A stretch of 5,837 nucleotides of DNA, from NCBI GenBank assembly GCA_021845835.1, contig JAJZVE010000324.1:1-5837 (forward strand). The letters run 5' to 3'. The notes below the pieces were generated by a model that did no database searches, had not been told where the DNA came from, and worked only from the letters and a program-made list of their open reading frames with translations. This stretch comes from Pseudomonadota bacterium. GTDB taxonomy: Bacteria; Pseudomonadota; Alphaproteobacteria; Acetobacterales; Acetobacteraceae. Below are positions 1-5,270 of this stretch, piece after piece. Made by a program: the position numbers and the translations under genes. Within the stretch, counting starts at the first letter, position 1. Each line of letters begins with the position of its first letter.

Positions 1-606
1 GGTCTTCGCTGCCGTCGCGACCGATTGGGCGGCGCGCAGCGCGTCCTGCAACTGCGGGTCGCCGATCACCGCCGCCACCGCGTTGCGCAGCGCGGCGATC
101 AGCGCCGCCCGGGCATTGGAGCCGCTCGCCATCATGATGTTGGGTTCGGTGCCGGTGGCGGCATAGTATTTCGAATACACCACGACGCCGGCCGGATTTG
201 TCACCTTGACCATCAGCGCCACCTGCGCGGTCGCGTCGCCCGAGAAGAACCCCATCTTGAAGTCGTTGTAGAACTGCACGACCTCGACGCCGACCCGGGC
301 GTGGTCCGCACCGATCTGGTAGCCCTGGGCGGCCAGGTTCTGCCGGATCGCGTCGGCGACGGTCTGCGGAATGTCGTTGGTGGCGACGATCGCCGCCATC
401 TCCATCCCGTACCCGTTCTTCTTGGTGCCGACACGATCGCGATACGTCGTCCGGCCGTCGGTCGCGGCGATCGCCACGGTGTCGGCGGCGGCGCCGGCAA
501 CCGGGGCGGGGGCGCCGGCGCTCTGATACGGCACGTCGATCTTATCGACGGTGAGTGCGCAGCCGGAAAGAAACAGCGCAACGATGGTGGTCGCGAGCAG
601 GCGCAT
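1..606 (-). CDS. YajG-like outer-membrane lipoprotein (partial, C-terminus beyond window edge)
   Basis: Reading leftward from an ATG at 606 gives 202 codons with no stop before the window edge. The N-terminus (MRLLATTIVALFLSGC) is a short lipoprotein signal peptide: basic residue 2, a hydrophobic core, and a lipobox LSGC with the lipidated Cys at residue 16. Residue 17 is Ala rather than Asp, which by the known +2 rule favours outer-membrane sorting. The mature part resembles the YajG family: a VGTKKNGYGMEMAAI segment near residues 58-72, a helix with TVADAIRQNLAAQGY, and a later helix containing ALIAALRNAVAAVIGD. E. coli YajG is about 190 residues, so little should be missing. YajG proteins are periplasm-facing lipoproteins whose role is poorly defined. 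The gene diverges from the response regulator gene. The alternative is a generic uncharacterised lipoprotein; the lipoprotein call is firmer than the family call. Confidence 0.78.
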   Translation of the reverse strand, partial: MRLLATTIVALFLSGCALTVDKIDVPYQSAGAPAPVAGAAADTVAIAATDGRTTYRDRVGTKKNGYGMEMAAIVATNDIPQTVADAIRQNLAAQGYQIGADHARVGVEVVQFYNDFKMGFFSGDATAQVALMVKVTNPAGVVVYSKYYAATGTEPNIMMASGSNARAALIAALRNAVAAVIGDPQLQDALRAAQSVATAAKT

Positions 607-614
607 CGTCCCAT

Positions 615-620
615 CCTTCC
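615..620 (-). promoter_or_regulatory. Ribosome binding site of the YajG-like lipoprotein gene
   Basis: GGAAGG on the minus strand lies 8 bases before the ATG at 606. This is a good Shine-Dalgarno match, and with the signal peptide that begins exactly there it supports this start. Confidence 0.6.
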
Positions 621-645
621 GGGGCCGCGGTTAACGTTACGGAAC

Positions 646-674
646 ATCCTGCGAGTCCTGCCGGGTGCTGGCAA
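646..674 (-). promoter_or_regulatory. Candidate promoter of the lipoprotein gene
   Basis: On the minus strand, TTGCCA (669-674; 5 of 6 to the sigma-70 -35 consensus) is separated by exactly 17 bases from CAGGAT (646-651; 3 of 6 to the -10 consensus). Transcription would begin near 639, leaving a leader of about 33 bases. The predicted start falls beside a near-palindromic GTTAACGTTAC (630-640), which could be a protein-binding site or chance. The -10 match is weak, so this is only a candidate. Confidence 0.3.
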
Positions 675-746
675 GCCCGCGGCAGCCAGGGAAGCTGAGG
701 CCGCGTCGCGGCGATGATCCATCCTGCTGCCCGCCCCGCCCGCCGC

Positions 747-762
747 GGCCGGCCGGCCGGCC
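747..762. repeat. (GGCC)4 tandem palindrome in divergent intergenic region
   Basis: Four uninterrupted GGCC units form a 16-base sequence identical to its own reverse complement. It lies in the 238-base spacer between the divergent lipoprotein and response regulator genes. It is about 80 bases before the regulator's chosen start and just upstream of the AT-richer stretch that probably holds that gene's promoter. It could be an extruding or hairpin element, a methylation target (GGCC), an operator, or simple GC-rich repeat growth. The sequence alone does not decide between these. Confidence 0.6.
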
Positions 763-787
763 AGAGACATGTGATATTCCGATCTTA

Positions 788-816
788 TTGCGTAAAGGCT
801 GCAGGTGCCTTATGAC
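788..816 (+). promoter_or_regulatory. Candidate promoter of the response regulator gene
   Basis: TTGCGT (788-793) is separated by 17 bases from TATGAC (811-816; 4 of 6 to the -10 consensus), in the most AT-rich part of the spacer. Transcription would start near 822, just ahead of the GGGAG ribosome binding site. An alternative is an extended -10 element, TGTGATATT (770-778), slightly upstream. Both are weak matches. The first, if real, would rule out the upstream ATG at 812 as a start because it lies inside the promoter. Confidence 0.22.
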
Positions 817-830
817 AACCGCACCGGCGA

Positions 831-835
831 GGGAG
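831..835 (+). promoter_or_regulatory. Ribosome binding site that decides the response regulator start
   Basis: GGGAG lies 9 bases before the ATG at 845. The in-frame ATG at 812 has no comparable motif, so translation is assigned to 845. That also places the first beta strand of the receiver (VVVV) at residues 5-8, as is usual for the family. Confidence 0.55.
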
Positions 836-844
836 ACGGAGACG

Positions 845-1540
845 ATGTCACCGCAGGTCGTTGTGGTGAGTGCCGACGGCGCCGAGCAGCAGTCGCTCGT
901 ACGATACCTCGCGGCGCACGGCTTCCGCGCGGCCGCGCTGGCGGATGGCGCAGAGCTGCTGCCGCAGCTGCGCCAGGCGCCGTCCGACATGGTGCTTCTG
1001 GACGCCGATCTGCCCGATATCGACAGCATCGGGCTGGTGCGCGAGGTCCACACCGAGCAGCCGCGGACCGGGGTGATCCTGGTGGCGCCGGTGGAGGCGC
1101 GGGCGGTGTGCGTGCAGGCGCTGGACGCCGGCGCCGACGACTATATCGCCCGTCCCTTCGATCCGCGCGAACTGCTGGCCCGGGTGCGCAGCGTGCTGCG
1201 CCGGCTGCCGCCCCCCGACCCGGGGCTGGTGCAGCGGCGGGTCAGGATTGGCCGTTGCGTGTTCGACCCGGCGCGCGGCGAGCTGCAGGACGGCGGCAGT
1301 TGCGAGCGCCTGGGTGGCCCGGAATGTGCGCTGCTGAGCGCCTTCGCCGCCAACCCGCATCGGCCGCTGGATGCCGAGTGGCTGAACCAGGTCACGCAGA
1401 TCCCGGCGGCGCCGGATGCGCCGCCGATCGCCCGGCAGGTGGAGTCGCTGCGGTGCAAGGTCGAGCGCGATCCCGCGCGTCCCGCCGCCATCCGCGATAT
1501 CGCCGGGATCGGCTATATGTTCGTGCCCGAACCCAGCTAG
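845..1540 (+). CDS. OmpR/PhoB-family response regulator with degenerate receiver domain
   Basis: The protein has 231 residues from the ATG at 845, the usual length for OmpR-type regulators. Residues 4-121 form a CheY-like receiver, with the first strand VVVV at 5-8, the phospho-acceptor Asp53 in LLDADLPD, and GADDY at 96-100. A linker leads to a winged-helix DNA-binding domain (about 133-228). It contains ARQVESLRCKVERDP, matching the family's recognition-helix region, and ends in the typical GIGYMF (family GVGYRF). It should bind DNA in the cytoplasm and control transcription. The active-site surroundings are unusual: the acidic pair after strand 1 is Ser9-Ala10, the switch Thr after strand 4 appears to be Val80, and the invariant Lys before Pro-Phe is Arg103. 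Aspartyl phosphorylation may therefore be impaired or absent. No sensor kinase gene is in the window, so target genes and signal are unknown. An ATG at 812 would add 11 residues but lacks a ribosome binding site. Confidence 0.9.
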   Translation: MSPQVVVVSADGAEQQSLVRYLAAHGFRAAALADGAELLPQLRQAPSDMVLLDADLPDIDSIGLVREVHTEQPRTGVILVAPVEARAVCVQALDAGADDYIARPFDPRELLARVRSVLRRLPPPDPGLVQRRVRIGRCVFDPARGELQDGGSCERLGGPECALLSAFAANPHRPLDAEWLNQVTQIPAAPDAPPIARQVESLRCKVERDPARPAAIRDIAGIGYMFVPEPS

Positions 1541-1547
1541 GCGCCGG

Positions 1548-3026
1548 CTACTCCGACTCGTCCTCGTACCAGGTGCGGCCGTTGCGCTCGATCAATGCGA
1601 TGGCGGCCGACGGCCCCCAGGTGCCGGAGGTGTAGGGCTTCGGCGGCTCGTTGCTGGCAGCCCAGGCATCCAGGATCGGGTCAATCCAGGTCCAGGCCGC
1701 CTCCACCTCGTCGCGGCGCATGAACAGCGTCTGGTTGCCGCGCACCACGTCCATCAGCAGCCGCTCGTAGGCGTCGGGGTTGCGCACGTTGAAGACGCTG
1801 GCGAAGCTCATGTCGAGCGGCACGTGCTGCAGCCGCATGCCGCCCGGGCCGGGATCCTTGATCATCAGCCACAGCTTCACCCCCTCGTCGGGCTGCAGGC
1901 GGATCACCAGCCGGTTCGGCGCGATCGGGCCGGCGCCGGCGAACACCGAATGCGGAATCGGCCGGAACGCCACCACGATCTCCGACACGCGGGTGGCCAG
2001 CCGCTTGCCGCTGCGCAGGTAGAACGGCACCCCGGCCCAGCGCCAGTTGGCGATGTCCGCCTTCAGCGCGACGAAGGTCTCGGTCCGGCTGCTGTGCCGG
2101 CCGAGTTCCTCCAGATAGCCCTTCACCGGCCCGCCGGCGGAGGCGCCGGCGCGGTACTGGCCGCGCACCGTGTTGTCCGCCGCCGTCTCCGGCGTCATCG
2201 CCACCAGCGATTTCAGCACCTTCAGCTTCTCGTCGCGCACCGCGTCGGCGGCAAGCGAGGTCGGCGGCTCCATCGCCACCAGGCAGAGCAGCTGCAGCAT
2301 GTGGTTCTGCACCATGTCGCGCAGCGCGCCGGCGGTGTCGTAGTAGCCGGCGCGGCCCTCCACGCCGAGCGTTTCCGCCACCGTGATCTGCACGTGATCG
2401 ACATGGGCGTTGTTCCACAGCGGCTCGAACAGCGCGTTGGCGAAGCGCAGCGCCATCAGGTTCTGCACCGTCTCCTTGCCGAGGTAATGGTCGATGCGAT
2501 AGACGCGCTCCTCCGGGAACACCGCGCCGATGGCGTTGTTCACCTCGGTCGCCGATTCCAGGCTCTTGCCGATCGGCTTTTCCACCACCACCCGCGCCTG
2601 CGCGCTGACCAGGCCGTGCCGGCCGATATTGGCGCAGATCGGGCCGAACAGGTCGGGCGACGTCGCGAGATAGAACACACGCGCGCGCTCCGGCGCCTCG
2701 GCCAGCGCCGCGGCCAGCTCCTGCCAGCCGTCCTCGCCGTCCGCCTGCACCGCGACGTAGCCGAGCCGGCCGAGGAAGCGCGCCACCTTGCCGTCCTGGC
2801 GATCCTCCGGCCGCACGTGCTGTTCCAGCCAGCCGCGCGCCAGCTCGCGGAACTCGTTGCCGGACAGATGGCGGCGCGAGGCGCCGATGATCCGCGCCTC
2901 CGGCGGGATCTGCCCGGCCTCGTCGCGGTGGTAGAGCGCCGGGATCAGCTTGCGCGCCGAAAGGTCGCCGGTGGCTCCGAACACGACCAGGTCGAACGGC
3001 TCGACGGCGATGACGCGGGCAACCAT
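1548..3026 (-). CDS. zwf: Glucose-6-phosphate 1-dehydrogenase
   Basis: This 492-residue protein, the normal bacterial length, oxidises glucose 6-phosphate to 6-phosphogluconolactone with NADP+ (some family members also use NAD+). That feeds the oxidative pentose phosphate and Entner-Doudoroff pathways in the cytoplasm. The N-terminal Rossmann domain carries the nucleotide-binding motif GATGDLSARKL (17-27), and GASRR (48-52) supplies Arg residues where NADP 2'-phosphate contacts are expected. EKPIGKS (149-155) and the signature RIDHYLGKE (177-185) are intact. Asp179/His180 correspond to the family's dyad Asp and phosphate-binding His. His242 in DMVQNHM matches the catalytic base of the Leuconostoc enzyme. 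An upstream ATG at 3056 is in frame, but a strong ribosome binding site favours 3026. The gene stands alone on its strand here; pgl, edd and 6-phosphogluconate dehydrogenase genes are not in the window. Its stop lies 7 bases from that of the convergent regulator gene. Confidence 0.98.
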   Translation of the reverse strand: MVARVIAVEPFDLVVFGATGDLSARKLIPALYHRDEAGQIPPEARIIGASRRHLSGNEFRELARGWLEQHVRPEDRQDGKVARFLGRLGYVAVQADGEDGWQELAAALAEAPERARVFYLATSPDLFGPICANIGRHGLVSAQARVVVEKPIGKSLESATEVNNAIGAVFPEERVYRIDHYLGKETVQNLMALRFANALFEPLWNNAHVDHVQITVAETLGVEGRAGYYDTAGALRDMVQNHMLQLLCLVAMEPPTSLAADAVRDEKLKVLKSLVAMTPETAADNTVRGQYRAGASAGGPVKGYLEELGRHSSRTETFVALKADIANWRWAGVPFYLRSGKRLATRVSEIVVAFRPIPHSVFAGAGPIAPNRLVIRLQPDEGVKLWLMIKDPGPGGMRLQHVPLDMSFASVFNVRNPDAYERLLMDVVRGNQTLFMRRDEVEAAWTWIDPILDAWAASNEPPKPYTSGTWGPSAAIALIERNGRTWYEDESE

Positions 3027-3035
3027 GCCTTTGTA

Positions 3036-3042
3036 CTCCTCT
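3036..3042 (-). promoter_or_regulatory. Ribosome binding site of zwf
   Basis: AGAGGAG on the minus strand sits 9 bases before the ATG at 3026. It falls inside the reading frame that would be coding if the in-frame ATG at 3056 were used, so it decides the start in favour of 3026. Confidence 0.75.
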
Positions 3043-3222
3043 GGCAAATACAGCATGGGCGCCGACCGGCTGGCCGGCGCCCTCCCCCTGGCGTTCGGTA
3101 CTGCGGCCGGCTTCGTCGCGCAGTCCGGCCCCGGCGTCCAGCCCTTAGTTATGGCGATCGCACCGCGCGTCACCCTCGCCGGTGCGGGCCGACCGCGATA
3201 GCCTGACCGCCGGACACTGTGC
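3043..3222. other. Divergent intergenic region between zwf and the ABM-domain gene
   Basis: This spacer should contain the zwf promoter (minus strand) and the promoter of the ABM-hyuB-hyuA run (plus strand). The only AT-richer island is around 3144-3160, next to the 8-base palindrome GCGATCGC (3154-3161). On the minus strand, GTGACG (3168-3173) and CATAAC (3148-3153) resemble -35 and -10 boxes but are only 14 bases apart, too close for a normal promoter. I could not identify a convincing promoter, riboswitch or operator. Confidence 0.4.
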
Positions 3223-3227
3223 GGAGG
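3223..3227 (+). promoter_or_regulatory. Ribosome binding site of the ABM-domain gene
   Basis: GGAGG lies 6 bases before the ATG at 3234. An in-frame GTG at 3219 would precede this motif, so 3234 is the supported start. Confidence 0.65.
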
Positions 3228-3233
3228 CGGGCC

Positions 3234-3602
3234 ATGATCGCGGTGATCTTCGAGGTCGAGCCGGCGGACGGCCAGCTCGACGCCTATCTGGACCATGCCG
3301 CGACGCTGCGGCCGCAGCTGGAGCAGATCCCCGGCTTCATCTCGGTCGAGCGGTTCCAGAGCCTCAGCGATCCCCGGAAGCTGCTCAGCCTGTCGTTCTG
3401 GCAGGACGCGGCGGCGGTGCGGCGCTGGCGCAGCCATCCCGACCATCGCGCCGCCCAGGCGGCCGGGCGGGACGGCGTGTTCGCCGGCTACCGGCTGCGC
3501 GTGGCCGCCGTGCTGCGCGACTACGGCCTGCGGGACCGGCGCGACCAGGCGCCGGAGGACAGCCGCCGCTGGCACGCAAAGCGGGCCGCCGCCCGGCCTT
3601 GA
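3234..3602 (+). CDS. Antibiotic biosynthesis monooxygenase (ABM) domain protein
   Basis: This 122-residue protein is a single ABM-type dimeric ferredoxin-like alpha+beta barrel domain. It opens with the strand MIAVIFEVEP (1-10), followed by a helix (about 13-31), then PGFISVERF (33-41) and KLLSLSFW (49-56). A helix with the pattern W-x-x-H-P-x-H-R-x-A-Q (65-75) follows, and the domain closes with a strand near YRLRVAAVLRDY (86-97). This layout is typical of small stand-alone ABM proteins. Some members are cofactor-free monooxygenases acting on aromatics or quinones, and others are heme-degrading or have no known activity, so the reaction is not predictable here. After about residue 100 there is a charged, Arg/Lys-rich tail of some 22 residues beyond the core fold, probably disordered. 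The gene lies 87 bases upstream of the hyuB-like gene on the same strand. A functional link with that pair is possible but rests on position only. Confidence 0.82.
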   Translation: MIAVIFEVEPADGQLDAYLDHAATLRPQLEQIPGFISVERFQSLSDPRKLLSLSFWQDAAAVRRWRSHPDHRAAQAAGRDGVFAGYRLRVAAVLRDYGLRDRRDQAPEDSRRWHAKRAAARP

Positions 3603-3614
3603 CCGGGCGCGCGG

Positions 3615-3631
3615 GGCGATTGAAAGTCGCC
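3615..3631 (+). other. Short hairpin between the ABM-domain and hyuB-like genes
   Basis: GGCGAT and GTCGCC can pair as a 6-base stem (one G-T wobble) around a TGAAA loop, 13 bases after the stop codon of the ABM gene. No run of T follows, so it is not a typical intrinsic terminator. It could stabilise or attenuate a joint transcript, or be chance. A weak -35-like TTGAAA (3620-3625) lies inside it without a convincing -10 partner. Confidence 0.2.
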
Positions 3632-3689
3632 GCATGTCCCTTCGCAGATCCGCTCGTCGGCAGGACGGCACGCCGGCGACCCGCCGCGG

Positions 3690-5270
3690 ATGACCGACCC
3701 CGTCACCGTCGCCGTGCTGCAGGGGCGCCTCGCCGCCATCGCCGAGGAAGTGGGCGAGGCGATGCTGCGCACGTCGTACTCGCAAATTCTCAATTCCTCG
3801 CGCGATTTCTCGGTCGCGATCACGGATGGCGCGTGCCGGCTGGTCGCACAGGCGGACCACATCCCGGTGCATGTCGGCGCCATGCCCTGGGCCGCCCGCG
3901 CCGTCGCCACGCAATTCCCCGATCCGCGCCCAGGCGACACCTATCTGCTGAACGACCCCTATCACGGCGGCAGCCACCTGCCGGACTTCACCGCGGTGGT
4001 CCCGGTGTTCGCCGCGGGTGCGCTGCTGTTCTGGTCGGTGGTGCGCGCGCATCAGAGCGATGTCGGCGGCGCCGCACACGGCGGCTACAACGCCGCGGCG
4101 ACCGACATCTGGCAGGAAGGCGTGCGCGTGCCGCCGATCCGCCTCGGCGAGGCGGGGCGGCTGCGCGAGGACCTGGTGGCGATGCTGGCGGCCAATACGC
4201 GCCATCCGCGCGACTTCCGCGGCGACCTTGCCGCGATGGCCGGCGCCGCCCGGCTCGGCGCGCAGCGGCTGGAGGCGGTGGCGGCCGAAATGGGCGCCGC
4301 CACCCTGCGGGACGCCGTGGACGCGATGCTGGACGCGGCCGAGCGCCATGCCCGCGGCATCGTCGCCGGCTGGCAGGACGGGGACTATTGCGGCGAAGCG
4401 GTGCTGGACGACGACGGGCACGGCAGCGAGGACATCGTCATCCGCGCCCGCGTCACCGTCGCCGGCAGCGACGTGACCGTCGATCTCGGCGCGTCCGATC
4501 CGCAGGTGATCGGGTTCGTCAACTCCTCGCACGCCAACATGCAGTCGGCGGTGGCGATGGCGTTCGCCTATCTGCTCGACCCGGACTGCGCGCGCAACGA
4601 AGGCGCGTTCCGGCCGCTGCAGGTGCGGGCCAGGGAGGGCACCGTGGTCTGGGCGCGCGAGGGGGCGCCGGTCACGCTCTGCACCAGCCACTGCGCCAAC
4701 GAGATCGCCGAGGCGGTGATCACCGCCCTGGCTCCGGCCTGCCCGGAGCGGGTGATGGGCGGCTGGGGGCGGCGCTTCCGGCTGGCGCTGGCCGGCGCGG
4801 ACCCGCGCAGCGGGCGCCGCTTCATCTGGCACATGTTCCACGCGCGGCCCGGCGGCGGCGCCTCCGCGGCCGGGGAGGGGTGGCCGGCGGCGGGCGAGTG
4901 GCACTCGGCCGGCGGCATCAAGTTCGGCAGCGTCGAGGTCATGGAATCGCGCTTCCCGCTGCTGCTGGAGCATCACGAGTTCCGCGACGGATCGGGCGGC
5001 GCCGGGCGCCATCGCGGCGGTGACGGCGGCGAGCTGGTGCTGCGGGTGGAGACGGCGGCGCCGGCGCTCGCCAACACCGCGGGCGACGGGGTGCGGCACG
5101 GCGCGCGCGGCATCCTGGGCGGCGCCGACGGGCTGCCCCACCACTACGTGCTGGAACCGCCGGAGGGGCCGGCGCGGGTGCTGCGCACGAAGGAGACCGG
5201 CGTCGTCGTGCCGCCCGGCAGCCGGCTGCGCGTGCTGGCCGGCGGCGGCGGCGGCTGGGGCGCGGCGTGA
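3690..5270 (+). CDS. Hydantoinase B/oxoprolinase-type subunit
   Basis: This 526-residue protein matches the HyuB family (N-methylhydantoinase B, C-terminal half of 5-oxoprolinase, related carboxylase subunits) in length and motifs. Near the N-terminus it has RTSYSQ and SSRDFSVAITD (27-45), then LVAQADHIPVHVGAM (51-65). The hallmark NDPYHGGSHLPD follows at 88-99, then RAHQSDVGG (119-127), whose His and Asp are probably active-site or metal ligands. The C-terminal part carries the usual GAGRHRGGDGGEL and closes with the glycine-rich PGSRLRVLAGGGGGWG typical of the family end. With the HyuA-type ATPase subunit it would form a cytoplasmic complex that uses ATP to open a cyclic amide (hydantoin, 5-oxoproline-like) or to activate a carboxylation substrate. 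The motifs do not fix the substrate. The ATG at 3690 has no clear Shine-Dalgarno sequence but agrees with the family N-terminus. It overlaps the next gene by four bases, indicating translational coupling. Confidence 0.94.
   Translation: MTDPVTVAVLQGRLAAIAEEVGEAMLRTSYSQILNSSRDFSVAITDGACRLVAQADHIPVHVGAMPWAARAVATQFPDPRPGDTYLLNDPYHGGSHLPDFTAVVPVFAAGALLFWSVVRAHQSDVGGAAHGGYNAAATDIWQEGVRVPPIRLGEAGRLREDLVAMLAANTRHPRDFRGDLAAMAGAARLGAQRLEAVAAEMGAATLRDAVDAMLDAAERHARGIVAGWQDGDYCGEAVLDDDGHGSEDIVIRARVTVAGSDVTVDLGASDPQVIGFVNSSHANMQSAVAMAFAYLLDPDCARNEGAFRPLQVRAREGTVVWAREGAPVTLCTSHCANEIAEAVITALAPACPERVMGGWGRRFRLALAGADPRSGRRFIWHMFHARPGGGASAAGEGWPAAGEWHSAGGIKFGSVEVMESRFPLLLEHHEFRDGSGGAGRHRGGDGGELVLRVETAAPALANTAGDGVRHGARGILGGADGLPHHYVLEPPEGPARVLRTKETGVVVPPGSRLRVLAGGGGGWGAA

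Noticed and set aside
25..717. Plus-strand open frame of 230 codons antisense to the lipoprotein gene
   Set aside because: The minus strand encodes a protein with a clean signal peptide, lipobox and YajG-like body. The plus-strand product has no such features.
812..844. Upstream ATG at 812 as the start of the response regulator
   Set aside because: It lacks a ribosome binding site and overlaps a possible -10 element, and the extra 11 residues fall before the normal receiver start. The ATG at 845 has a GGGAG motif at good spacing.
3154..3161. GCGATCGC palindrome upstream of zwf as an operator or HIP1-like repeat
   Set aside because: I noticed only a single copy, and such palindromes are expected by chance in GC-rich DNA, so I noted it in the intergenic entry without calling it a site.
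1416..3206. Long plus-strand open frame (596 codons) antisense to zwf
   Set aside because: Its protein is low-complexity His/Arg/Ala-rich with no recognisable motif, and it lies over the well-supported zwf frame, so it is a composition artefact.
3182..5023. Plus-strand open frame of 613 codons overlapping the ABM and hyuB-like genes in another frame
   Set aside because: It is Arg/Gly/Ala-rich with no domain signal, whereas the competing frames give two well-matched protein families.
1548..5144. A continuous minus-strand open frame of about 1198 codons covering zwf and everything antisense to the hyuB-like and ABM genes
   Set aside because: Only the part from 3026 down is real (zwf, with its own ribosome binding site). 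The upstream part is antisense to clearly recognisable hyuB-like and ABM genes, is rich in Arg/Ala/His without domains, and is the usual by-product of high-GC third positions. It is not a fusion protein.
5241..5255. GGC triplet repeat near the end of the hyuB-like gene
   Set aside because: It encodes the conserved glycine-rich C-terminal motif of the family, which explains it as coding sequence rather than as an independent repeat element.
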